Assembly (NCBI GenBank): GCA_017354065.1
Contig: JAFMRN010000015.1
Location: 1-16,678 of the forward strand
DNA: 16,678 nt
From: Solirubrobacterales bacterium
GTDB taxonomy: Bacteria; Actinomycetota; Thermoleophilia; Solirubrobacterales; Solirubrobacteraceae
Direction of reading: 5' to 3'
Made by a program: the position numbers and the translations under genes. Numbering within the stretch: the first letter of the stretch is position 1; each line of letters begins with the position of its first letter. The notes under the pieces are model-generated. The model saw nothing but the letters and a program-made list of their open reading frames with translations, was not told where the DNA came from and made no database searches. Shown here in pieces: positions 5,709 to 11,790 of this stretch.

Positions 5709-7301
5709 ATGGCCACCGTTACCGACGCACCGACACTGGACAGTAATAACCCGGCTACCGGCGAGCTGCTCGGGGCCGTCCCGACAACGGCGCCGGATGC
5801 GGTCCAGGGCGTCGTCGATCAGGTCCGCGCGGTTGCGCCCGCGTGGGCCGCGCTGTCGCTGGCCGAGCGCGCTTCCTACCTCGAGGCGACCGCGGACGTG
5901 CTGGTCGACCAGACCGAGACGATCCGCGACCTGATCGCCGCCGAGCAGGGCAAGCCGCGGAATGAGGCCTACAGCATGGAGCTGTTGCCGACGATCGACG
6001 GCCTGCACTGGATCGCGAAGCAGGGGCCGAAGCTGCTGGCGGATGAGAAGATCCGCATGCACCAGATCTTCTTCGCCTCCAAACGGGCGCACTACGTGTA
6101 TGAGCCGCTCGGGGTCCTCGGCGTGATCGCGCCCTGGAACTACCCCTGGAGCATCCCCTTCGGGGAGGTCGCCCTGGCGCTGATGGCGGGCAACGGGGTG
6201 GTGCTGAAGCCCGCGTCGCTGACGCCTTTGTGCGGCGACAAGATCCGTGACGCGTTTGAGGCCGCGGGCGTGCCGGAGGGGCTGATCCGCACCGTGCATG
6301 GTCCCGGTACCGGCTCGGCGCTGGTCAAGACGGACGTTGACAAGGTGTTCTTCACCGGATCGGTCGAGACCGGCCGCGGCGTCGGTGAGCAGTGCGCGCG
6401 GATGCTGAAGGGCTCGGTGCTGGAGCTTGGCGGCAAGGACCCGATGCTGGTGCTGGATGACGCCGACCTGAACCACGCGATCCAGGGTGCGGCCTGGGGC
6501 GGGTTTGCGAACTGTGGCCAGTCCTGTGCCGGGATCGAGCGGGTGTATGTCGACCGGCGTGTGGCCGAGCCGTTCATCAACGGGGTGGTTGAGGCCGCGC
6601 GCGGCCTGGCGCTCGGTGACCCGCTGGAGTGGGGGACCGAGATCGGCCCGATGGTCGATCCCGGCCAGTACAAGATCGTTGAGGAGCTGGTTGACGACGC
6701 CGTCGCGCACGGCGCCACGCTTTTGTGCGGCGGGCCGGCGGAGGCGCCCGCAGGATTGGATTCGGAGACGTTCTATGCCCCGACGGTGCTGACCGGCGTG
6801 ACCCACGAGATGCGGATCATGCAGGAGGAGATCTTCGGGCCGGTGCTGCCGATCATCGTTGTCGACGGCGAGGAGGAGGCGATCCGGATGGCGAACGATT
6901 CGGACTTCGGGCTCGGTGCCTCGGTCTGGACCGCCGACCGTGAGCGCGGCCAGCGGGTCGCCGCCCGGCTGGAGTCGGGCATGGTCTGGATCAACGACCA
7001 CCTGTTCAGCCACGGCGCGATGCAGACCCCCTGGGGCGGGGTCAAGGACTCCGGGGTCGGACGCACGCACTCGAAGTTCGGGATCCATGAGTGCGCGAAC
7101 GTGAAGCTGCGGCTGTGGGAGCCCTCGCTGTTGAAGAACCCCTGGTGGTTCCCCTACGACGAGTCGCTCGGGCGCGCTCTGAAGGAGGCCGGCGGCGTGC
7201 TCTACGGGCGCTCGGGTGAGCGCGGTGCGGCGCTGAAATCGGGGCTGGCACCGTTGACCCGGGTTGGCGCACGTCTGGCGCGGGATGCGGTCAAACGCTG
7301 A
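5709..7301 (+). CDS. NAD(P)-dependent aldehyde dehydrogenase
   Basis: The 530-residue protein is a complete member of the aldehyde dehydrogenase superfamily. PWNYPWSIP (142-150) carries the oxyanion-hole Asn144, K167 in VVLKPAS contacts the cofactor, FFTGSVETGRGV (214-225) is the Rossmann loop, E239 in LELGGKD is the general base, and C273 in NCGQSCAGIERVYV is the catalytic nucleophile. EEIFGPVLP and the C-terminal WGGVKDSGVGR follow. It oxidises an aldehyde to the acid in the cytoplasm. The substrate is unclear; succinate-semialdehyde or a fatty/aromatic aldehyde are possible. After the usual core the chain continues with an Arg/Leu-rich tail of about 50 residues (KNPWWFPYDESLGRALKEAG onward), slightly longer than average. 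The start at 5709 has no Shine-Dalgarno and fits a leaderless mRNA. An ATG 4 bp upstream is out of frame. Confidence 0.92.
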   Translation: MATVTDAPTLDSNNPATGELLGAVPTTAPDAVQGVVDQVRAVAPAWAALSLAERASYLEATADVLVDQTETIRDLIAAEQGKPRNEAYSMELLPTIDGLHWIAKQGPKLLADEKIRMHQIFFASKRAHYVYEPLGVLGVIAPWNYPWSIPFGEVALALMAGNGVVLKPASLTPLCGDKIRDAFEAAGVPEGLIRTVHGPGTGSALVKTDVDKVFFTGSVETGRGVGEQCARMLKGSVLELGGKDPMLVLDDADLNHAIQGAAWGGFANCGQSCAGIERVYVDRRVAEPFINGVVEAARGLALGDPLEWGTEIGPMVDPGQYKIVEELVDDAVAHGATLLCGGPAEAPAGLDSETFYAPTVLTGVTHEMRIMQEEIFGPVLPIIVVDGEEEAIRMANDSDFGLGASVWTADRERGQRVAARLESGMVWINDHLFSHGAMQTPWGGVKDSGVGRTHSKFGIHECANVKLRLWEPSLLKNPWWFPYDESLGRALKEAGGVLYGRSGERGAALKSGLAPLTRVGARLARDAVKR

Positions 7302-7339
7302 GCGTGTGTGTGCGCGACTCGCGGTCGAAACGCTGAGCG
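7287..7339. repeat. Imperfect direct repeat across the end of the aldehyde dehydrogenase gene
   Basis: GCGGTCAAACGCTGAGCG (7287-7304), which contains the stop codon, recurs as GCGGTCGAAACGCTGAGCG (7321-7339) with a one-base insertion. The copies start 34 bp apart. This looks like a small tandem duplication of the gene tail with a GTGTGTGTGCG tract between. Confidence 0.5.
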
Positions 7340-7357
7340 CGTGGCGGTGTGGCCGGC

Positions 7358-7693
7358 TCAGGCCTGATCCTCGCTGGCCAGCTGCTCGGCGACGGCCTTG
7401 ATCGCAGCCAGCCGCGCGCCCCAGCGGGCACCGGCGTCACGCAGCGCTTGGGAGGCCTCGGTCATCCGTTCGGCTTGCACGCTGTAGCGGACCTCGCGTC
7501 CGACCCTGACGGCGGCGACCAGGCCGGCGCTCTCCAGCACGTCGAGATGCTTGGCGATCGCCTGGCGTGTCAGCGCCACGTCCGCGGTCAGCGCGCTGGC
7601 GGTCGCGCCCGGCCGCGCCAGCAGTGCGTCCAGCAGGCGACGGCGCGATGGCTCCGCGACCGCCGCCCACAGGTCGTCATCGACGGCGCTCAC
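7358..7693 (-). CDS. ArsR-family transcriptional regulator paired with an SRPBCC gene
   Basis: The 111-residue winged helix protein has LWAAVAEPSRRRLLDALLAR (8-27), the recognition helix in LTRQAIAKHLDVLESAGLV (about 41-59) and the wing VRVGREVRYSVQ. The pattern AEPSRRRLLDAL...TRQAIAKHLDVLE is typical of the ArsR subgroup that sits next to AHSA1/SRPBCC genes. No metal-binding cysteines are present, so a small organic or stress signal is more likely than a metal. Its ATG overlaps the TGA of the SRPBCC gene upstream (ATGA), which makes it the second gene of the unit; in many genomes the order is the reverse. It probably binds the twin palindromes at 8178-8192 and 8208-8226. Confidence 0.88.
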   Translation of the reverse strand: MSAVDDDLWAAVAEPSRRRLLDALLARPGATASALTADVALTRQAIAKHLDVLESAGLVAAVRVGREVRYSVQAERMTEASQALRDAGARWGARLAAIKAVAEQLASEDQA

Positions 7694-8142
7694 GCCACCT
7701 CCGTGGGGACCGCCGCGGCCCGCTTGGCGATCGCCGGCACGAGGAAGCCCCAGCCGTCGATGTGGCCCTCGCGATAGGCCGTCGCCGCCGTCTCGTCGAG
7801 TCCCAGTTCGGCAAACCCTGACTCGCGCACGCGCAGCCTCGTGGCGCTGCCCTCCTCGGAGAGCTGGAACTCGACATGGGTGACCGCCTGCGGCTGTCCG
7901 GGGTGGCCGTTCCAGCGAAACGCCAGCAGGTGCGGCGCCTCGGCCCGCTCGACCTCAAGCGCCAGCTTCACCGGCGTTCCCTCTCTTGAGACGAAGCTGA
8001 TGCTGCCGGCTCCTCCCGCCGTCGCCTCCAGGTTCACCTCGCTGTCGAGGAACCATGCGCCGATGTGCTCCGGCCTGGTCACGACATCCCAGACGATCCC
8101 GATCGGTGCCTCCACCAGCACGTCCTGCTCAACCTTGTTCAT
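7690..8142 (-). CDS. SRPBCC / AHSA1-like domain protein
   Basis: The 150-residue protein is a single START-like helix-grip domain. MNKVEQDVLVEAPIGIVWDV at the N-terminus and RPEHIGAWFL, ISFVSREGTPVKLALEVERA, LLAFRWNG, VTHVEFQLSEEGSATRLRVRESGF and AATAYREGHIDGW are typical of the activator of Hsp90 ATPase homology 1-like (AHSA1) group. These bind hydrophobic ligands or act in stress responses; the ligand here is unknown. The ATG at 8142 is chosen over the longer open frame to 8226 because GGAGAGA (8156-8150 on the minus strand) lies 7 nt upstream and the domain begins there. The alternative upstream start would lie within an operator-like palindrome. It is co-transcribed with the downstream arsR. 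Confidence 0.85.
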   Translation of the reverse strand: MNKVEQDVLVEAPIGIVWDVVTRPEHIGAWFLDSEVNLEATAGGAGSISFVSREGTPVKLALEVERAEAPHLLAFRWNGHPGQPQAVTHVEFQLSEEGSATRLRVRESGFAELGLDETAATAYREGHIDGWGFLVPAIAKRAAAVPTEVA

Positions 8143-8177
8143 CCATCGCTCTCTCCATATCGTTGGCCCGTCAATGC

Positions 8178-8192
8178 GCAACCAAGAGTTGC
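8178..8192. promoter_or_regulatory. Operator-like palindrome 1 (GCAAC-N5-GTTGC)
   Basis: GCAAC and GTTGC are perfect arms around CAAGA, 36 bp upstream of the SRPBCC start. The same arms and spacing recur at 8208-8226, with centres 32 bp apart (about three helical turns), as expected for a dimeric winged-helix repressor binding one DNA face. The site would overlap the -10 of a possible minus-strand promoter TTGCAT-N17-AACTCT. Confidence 0.6.
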
Positions 8193-8207
8193 ACATCTGA
8201 GCCAGAC

Positions 8208-8226
8208 ATGCAACTAAAGGTTGCAT
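8208..8226. promoter_or_regulatory. Operator-like palindrome 2 (ATGCAAC-N5-GTTGCAT)
   Basis: ATGCAAC and GTTGCAT are perfect 7-bp arms around TAAAG. It shares the GCAAC-N5-GTTGC core with palindrome 1 and lies between the SRPBCC-arsR unit and the divergent siroheme gene. Binding by the ArsR product of 7358-7693 is an inference from proximity. Confidence 0.65.
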
Positions 8227-8262
8227 AAGGTGGGTCGGCCGCGAGCTCGATCGATTCGCGGC

Positions 8263-8268
8263 TACGCT
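8263..8268 (+). promoter_or_regulatory. Candidate -10 box (TACGCT) for the leaderless siroheme gene
   Basis: TACGCT is followed by 7 nt and then the ATG at 8276. The same hexamer precedes the ccmA start at a nearly identical distance. There is no Shine-Dalgarno, and no clear -35 is seen. Confidence 0.45.
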
Positions 8269-8275
8269 TTCGGGT

Positions 8276-9013
8276 ATGCCAGCTCAGGCCTACACAGGCA
8301 AAGAATGTGTCTGCCAGTACAAGAAGGGGATCTGTGATCAGTCCTGCGTGCAGGACATGCTCGAGACCCCGTTCTACATCGCGTGTCTGAAGCTGAAGGG
8401 CCGTCGCGCGCTGGTGGTCGGCGGCGGCGAGGTCGGGCTCGAGAAGGTCGAGGGCCTGCTTGCCTGCGACGCCGGGGTGACGCTCGTCGCCCCGCGCGCG
8501 GTGCCGGCGCTCGAGCAGCTCGCCGCAGAGGGGTCGATCACCTTCCACCAGCGCGAGTACGAGCCCGCTGACCTGGACGGGCACCTGATCGCGATTGCCG
8601 CGACCGACGACACCGACATGAACATCCGCGTGTTCAACGACGCCGAGCAGCGCGCGATGCTGGTCAACGTGGTCGACGTGCCGCCGCTGTGCAACTTCAT
8701 CCTGCCGGCGATCGTGCGGACCGGCCCGCTGGCCGTGGCGATCTCCACCGCCGGCGCCAGCCCGGCGCTGGCCAAGCGGATGAAGGCTGAGATCGCCGAG
8801 GCCTTCGGCGAGCCCTACGCGGACCTGGCGGTGCTGTTGAACGACGCGCGCGGCTGGGCCAAGGCGACGCTGCCTACCTACCAGGAGCGCAAGGAGTTCT
8901 TTGAGGGGATCGTCAACGGCGACCCCGACCCGATCGAGCTGCTGCGCGCGGGCAACCCGGAGGCCGTGCGTGACCTGATCGCGGGGGCGCAGCGCAGCGT
9001 GGCCCCGGCGTAA
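8276..9013 (+). CDS. Precorrin-2 dehydrogenase / sirohydrochlorin ferrochelatase-type protein with Cys-rich N-terminus
   Basis: The 245-residue protein matches the CysG N-terminal / Met8p / SirC family, which oxidises precorrin-2 to sirohydrochlorin with NAD+ and, in some members, inserts Fe2+ to give siroheme. FYIACLKLKGRRALVVGGG (33-51) starts the Rossmann fold, IAIAATDDTDMN (106-117) carries the conserved catalytic Asp (D111), VNVVDVPPLCNFILPAIVR follows, and AISTAGASPALAKRMK is the tetrapyrrole-binding segment. Homologues usually begin near residue 30. Here residues 1-29 add a CxC-x6-C-x3-C cluster (C11, C13, C20, C24) with less GC-biased codons. The start at 8276 is favoured by the TACGCT box and leaderless geometry; an internal ATG at 8357 would remove the extension. 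It supplies the siroheme branch fed by cobA/hemD in the downstream operon. Its stop abuts the toxin stop with no gap. Confidence 0.88.
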   Translation: MPAQAYTGKECVCQYKKGICDQSCVQDMLETPFYIACLKLKGRRALVVGGGEVGLEKVEGLLACDAGVTLVAPRAVPALEQLAAEGSITFHQREYEPADLDGHLIAIAATDDTDMNIRVFNDAEQRAMLVNVVDVPPLCNFILPAIVRTGPLAVAISTAGASPALAKRMKAEIAEAFGEPYADLAVLLNDARGWAKATLPTYQERKEFFEGIVNGDPDPIELLRAGNPEAVRDLIAGAQRSVAPA

Positions 9014-9301
9014 TCAGTGCCCGCTCGGGGCTTCCGCCGTCCGCACGTCCTCGATCCGGAGGATCGCGATCAAATCCGCGTCTTCCAGCCATACGTAGCT
9101 GATCAGCATCCACGGCCATGGACCCGAAATACCGCGTCGCCCCTCGCCGCGGCCACGAAGCCGCTGACCCAGGCTCGGGAAACGTTCCAGCGCCTCGGTC
9201 GCGGCTTTGACGCGGGCGACAGTCGTGTCCGGAAGTCCGTAGGCGCGAATCAGCGTGCGTAGGTCGTCCATCGCGTCGCGCGAAAGCGCTACGCGGGGCA
9301 T
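9014..9301 (-). CDS. ParE/RelE-superfamily toxin
   Basis: The 95-residue protein has the compact RelE/ParE pattern: N-terminal helices (LSRDAMDDLRTLIRAYGLPD, TTVARVKAATEALERFPSLG) followed by a basic segment RLRGRGEGRRGISG and a beta-strand run (WMLISYVWLEDADLIAILRI) ending in EDVR. The ALERFPSLGQRLRG and ILRIEDVR elements are typical of ParE-type toxins, which target gyrase; mRNA cleavage as in RelE is the alternative. The ATG at 9301 overlaps the antitoxin TGA (TGATG). Longer open frames upstream run into the antitoxin gene. It converges on the siroheme gene with stop codons directly adjacent. Confidence 0.8.
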   Translation of the reverse strand: MPRVALSRDAMDDLRTLIRAYGLPDTTVARVKAATEALERFPSLGQRLRGRGEGRRGISGPWPWMLISYVWLEDADLIAILRIEDVRTAEAPSGH

Positions 9302-9558
9302 CAGACGTGCTGGTCGAGTTCCTCGAGCGGAACCGTCTCGCCGCGTCGAACCTGGTCCATCGCATGGTCCATGCGGTCCCATGCGCCGGGAATCGCGTCC
9401 AAGATTGCGGTCATCCGCGCGCCGTCTAGCTCGGCCAAGTCGATCGCCTCTGACAGCAAGGCGCGAGCCAACGTTCCGGGCTGGAGATAGCGCTGTTCGG
9501 CCAGTCGCCGTAGCTTTTCACCATACTCCGGTTCCAACGTCACGTTCAGGCGCTCCAT
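9301..9558 (-). CDS. Ribbon-helix-helix antitoxin
   Basis: The 85-residue protein starts MERLNVTLEPEYGEKLRRLA, a CopG/MetJ-type ribbon-helix-helix with a single beta-strand followed by two helices (residues about 1-45) that bind operator DNA as a dimer. The acidic C-terminal half, including LDAIPGAWDRMDHAMDQVRR and GETVPLEELDQHV, is the expected toxin-wrapping segment; RGETVPLEEL is a common ending of ParD-like antitoxins. The gene precedes the toxin and overlaps it by one base. The start at 9558 sits in a palindrome CCATGG; a TACCAT box lies 9 nt upstream. Autorepression through the palindromes at 9555-9599 is expected of this family. Confidence 0.82.
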   Translation of the reverse strand: MERLNVTLEPEYGEKLRRLAEQRYLQPGTLARALLSEAIDLAELDGARMTAILDAIPGAWDRMDHAMDQVRRGETVPLEELDQHV

Positions 9559-9599
9559 GGTTGTTCCATGGTACACGCCCTGACACATGTCGTGTACAC
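9555..9599. promoter_or_regulatory. Palindrome cluster: candidate antitoxin operator
   Basis: Two CCATGG palindromes (9555-9560 and 9566-9571) are 11 bp apart, close to one helical turn. GTACAC at 9571-9576 is complemented by GTGTAC at 9592-9597, which is part of an 8-bp perfect palindrome GTGTACAC (9592-9599); ACATGT (9585-9590) lies between. Ribbon-helix-helix antitoxins bind such short repeated palindromes. The cluster overlaps the antitoxin start and lies immediately upstream of the ccmA promoter, so it could affect both directions. Confidence 0.5.
9568..9573 (-). promoter_or_regulatory. Candidate -10 box (TACCAT) for the toxin-antitoxin unit
   Basis: On the minus strand TACCAT is followed by 9 nt and then the antitoxin ATG at 9558. 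The transcript would have a leader of 0-2 nt. The box overlaps the second CCATGG palindrome, which would allow repression by the antitoxin. Confidence 0.35.
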
Positions 9600-9619
9600 A
9601 ACTCCGAGGCTCGTACGGG

Positions 9620-9625
9620 TACGCT
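9620..9625 (+). promoter_or_regulatory. Candidate -10 box (TACGCT) for the ccm-hem operon
   Basis: TACGCT is followed by 8 nt and then the GTG at 9634. It is the same hexamer found before the siroheme gene. The expected -35 area (about 9597-9602) overlaps the end of the GTGTACAC palindrome. It would drive the whole seven-gene operon from a leaderless ccmA. Confidence 0.45.
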
Positions 9626-9633
9626 CGGCCTGC

Positions 9634-10311
9634 GTGGGCGCAATCGAACTCACAGGCTTGACGCGCCGCTTCGGTGAGCGGCTGGTTTTGAACGGGCTGT
9701 CCCTGAGCGTGCCGGCGGGCGCTTCCCTCGCCGTCCTGGGGCGCAACGGCGCGGGCAAGACGACGCTGCTGCGGGTGCTGGCGACGCTGCTGGCACCCCA
9801 TGCCGGCAATGTCTCCGTGCTGGGTGAGGAGCTGCCGCGCCGCGGCTGGGCGGTTCGTGGGCGGCTCGGGTTTCTGGGGCACGAGCCGTTGCTCTACCGG
9901 GAGCTGTCCGGCAGGGAGAACCTCAGCTACCACGCGCGCCTGCACGGGGTCGGCCCGCAGCGTGTCGAGCAGGTTCTGGCGGCGGTCGGGATGGCGCGCC
10001 GCGGCGATGATCCCGTTCGCTCACTGAGCCGCGGGATGGTCCAGCGCCTGGCGGTCGCCCGGGCGGTGCTGCACGCGCCTGAGATCCTGTTGTTGGACGA
10101 GCCGCGCTCCAACCTCGATCCGGCGGGTTCGGAGCTGATCGAGGGGCTGATCGGGCGCCCGGCGGGGCTGACGCGCGTGCTGACCAGCCACGACCCTGAG
10201 GCGGCGCTGGCCGAGGCCGACCTGGTGCTGGCCCTGGAGGGCGGCCGGGCCGCCTACCTCGGCGCGCCCGAGGGGATCGACGCCGCGCAGATCAAGGAGC
10301 TGTACCGATGA
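9634..10311 (+). CDS. ccmA: Haem exporter ABC transporter, ATP-binding protein CcmA
   Basis: From the GTG at 9634 the protein is 225 residues, the normal CcmA size. It has Walker A GRNGAGKT (36-43), a signature LSRGMVQRLAVARA (131-144; LSRGM replaces the usual LSGGQ, as in CcmA proteins), Walker B ILLLDEP (151-157), D-loop SNLD and the H-loop His186 in TSHDPEAAL. It energises the CcmAB transporter that acts with CcmC, CcmD and the haem chaperone CcmE in cytochrome c maturation at the membrane. The frame is open back to an ATG at 9568, but those 22 residues lie over the toxin-antitoxin operator and are not CcmA-like. The GTG start fits the TACGCT box. The stop overlaps the ccmB ATG (ATGA). Confidence 0.88.
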   Translation: MGAIELTGLTRRFGERLVLNGLSLSVPAGASLAVLGRNGAGKTTLLRVLATLLAPHAGNVSVLGEELPRRGWAVRGRLGFLGHEPLLYRELSGRENLSYHARLHGVGPQRVEQVLAAVGMARRGDDPVRSLSRGMVQRLAVARAVLHAPEILLLDEPRSNLDPAGSELIEGLIGRPAGLTRVLTSHDPEAALAEADLVLALEGGRAAYLGAPEGIDAAQIKELYR

Positions 10312-11051
10312 GCGGCGCGACCGAGGTCGAGACCGCCAGCGCCGGGGCGTCCGCGGATACGCCCAGGCCACCCGGCACCCTGGCTACGGCCGCGGCAATC
10401 CTGCGCAAGGACCTGACCGTGGAGCTGCGCACCTTCGAGACCGTGCCGGCCATGGCGATATTCACGGTCGCCACGTTCGTGATCTTCCATTTCGGGTTAC
10501 AGCGCGACACGCTCAGCGGCCAGCTGGCGGCAGGGGTGCTAGCCGTCAGCCTGCTGTTCGCGGCGATTCTCGGCACCAACCGGCTGTTCGTGGCCGAGCG
10601 TGAGCAGGGCGGCTTTGACGGGTTCCTGCTGGCGCCGGTAGATCGCAGCGCAATGTTCCTGGCCAAGGCCGCGGCGCTGTTCCTGTACATGGCGGTGCTG
10701 GAGCTGGTGGCGGTCCCGGCCTTCGCGCTGTTCGCGGGCCCGCCGCGTCTGGGCTCGGCGCTCGGAGGGTTGGTGCTGTTCCTGGCGCTGGCGGATATCG
10801 CCTTCGCCGTGATCGGCACGCTGGTCTCCGCTCTGGCTGTCCACACGCGAGCGCGAGATCTGATCGGGCCGATCATCGGCCTGCCGCTGCAGATCCCGGC
10901 GCTGATCTGTTTCGCTCTGGGGACCGGGCATCTGTTCACCTTGCACGGTTCCCAAACGCCGCCCGGAGAATGGCTGTTGATCTTGGGCCTTTATGATGTT
11001 GTGAACGCACTCCTCGCCTACGCGGTTTTCGACTTTTTGCTCGAGGAGTGA
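10308..11051 (+). CDS. ccmB: Haem exporter ABC transporter, permease CcmB
   Basis: The 247-residue integral membrane protein has an N-terminal cytoplasmic tail of about 30 residues, then about six hydrophobic segments (for example MAIFTVATFVIFHFGL, AAGVLAVSLLFAAILG, AKAAALFLYMAVLELVAVPA, GLVLFLALADIAFAVIGTLV, PLQIPALICFALGTG and WLLILGLYDVVNALLAYAVF). LRKDLTVELRTFE before the first segment, RLFVAEREQGGFDGFLLAPV after the second, and the RARDLIGPIIGLPLQIPALI block are characteristic of CcmB. It forms the transmembrane part of the CcmAB complex. It overlaps ccmA by 4 bp, and ccmC starts 10 bp downstream. Confidence 0.9.
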   Translation: MSGATEVETASAGASADTPRPPGTLATAAAILRKDLTVELRTFETVPAMAIFTVATFVIFHFGLQRDTLSGQLAAGVLAVSLLFAAILGTNRLFVAEREQGGFDGFLLAPVDRSAMFLAKAAALFLYMAVLELVAVPAFALFAGPPRLGSALGGLVLFLALADIAFAVIGTLVSALAVHTRARDLIGPIIGLPLQIPALICFALGTGHLFTLHGSQTPPGEWLLILGLYDVVNALLAYAVFDFLLEE

Positions 11052-11061
11052 GCTTTCAGCC

Positions 11062-11790
11062 ATGTCGAAGCACGCAAGGCATCTCCGCGGTCTGACGATC
11101 GCCACGCTGGTCTTCTTTCTCGCCGGCCTGGCGCTGACGTTCTTCTACGCCCCTGATGACGTCAATCAGGGCTTCGCCCAGAAGATCTTCTACATCCACG
11201 TACCGCTGGCGATCGTGTCGCTGTGCGGGTACGTGCTGGGCGGGGTCTTCGGCGTGATCCACCTGCGGACGCGTGAGCGGATCTGGGACCTGCGCTCCTA
11301 CACCGCGATTCACATGTCCCTGATCTTCTCCGTCGGCGGCCTGCTGTCCGGCGCGATCTGGGCCAAGGTCGCCTGGGGTCACTGGTGGGTGTGGTCAGAG
11401 CCGACGCTGGTCTCCTACCTGATCGTGGTGCTGTTGTTCTGCACCTATCAGCCGCTGCGCTTCAGCATCGAGGACCCTGAGCGTCAGTCCATGTACGCGT
11501 CGGTGTTCTCGGTCGTGGCCGGTGCGTTCGTGCCGCTGAACTTCCTGATCGTGCGGCTGTCGGAGGCGTTTGTGCACCCGCGCGTGCTGAACCTCGAGGG
11601 CGGAACGCTGCCGGGCTCCATGGCGCTTGCCTTCTACGTGATGGTGATCGCGGTCGCGCTGTTGTTCGCGACGCTGATGAAGTTCGAGATGCTGGCCAAG
11701 GAGACACGCGGCCAGACCCGGCGGCTGCGTCGCAAGCTGCTCGGTGACGACGCCGTCGCACCCGTCGGTCGCAGTGCCGCGCCACTGTGA
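11062..11790 (+). CDS. ccmC: Haem-handling membrane protein CcmC
   Basis: The 242-residue protein has six predicted membrane segments and belongs to the haem-handling HHP/WWD family. The first conserved periplasmic histidine is H46 in FYIHVPLA, the tryptophan-rich haem-binding segment is WGHWWVW (105-111), and the second His is probably H172 in AFVHPRV. CcmC presents haem to the chaperone CcmE. The WWD motif is altered: the usual D after the last Trp is S112 (VWSEPTLVS instead of the common VWDxRLTS). CcsA/CcsB-type proteins are related, but length and the CcmA/CcmB neighbours favour CcmC. The C-terminal 30 residues are basic (KETRGQTRRLRRKLL) and cytoplasmic. Translation probably depends on coupling to ccmB since no good Shine-Dalgarno is at hand. 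Confidence 0.88.
   Translation: MSKHARHLRGLTIATLVFFLAGLALTFFYAPDDVNQGFAQKIFYIHVPLAIVSLCGYVLGGVFGVIHLRTRERIWDLRSYTAIHMSLIFSVGGLLSGAIWAKVAWGHWWVWSEPTLVSYLIVVLLFCTYQPLRFSIEDPERQSMYASVFSVVAGAFVPLNFLIVRLSEAFVHPRVLNLEGGTLPGSMALAFYVMVIAVALLFATLMKFEMLAKETRGQTRRLRRKLLGDDAVAPVGRSAAPL

Noticed and set aside
5691..7088. Long minus-strand open frame continuing rarA upstream through the aldehyde dehydrogenase gene
   Set aside because: It is antisense to a complete aldehyde dehydrogenase with all catalytic residues, and the RarA homology starts at 5690. Long antisense frames are common in high-GC DNA.
9568..9633. Upstream ATG start of ccmA adding 22 residues
   Set aside because: The extra segment lies on the antitoxin operator palindromes, is not CcmA-like and would run through the candidate promoter. 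The GTG at 9634 matches the family N-terminus.
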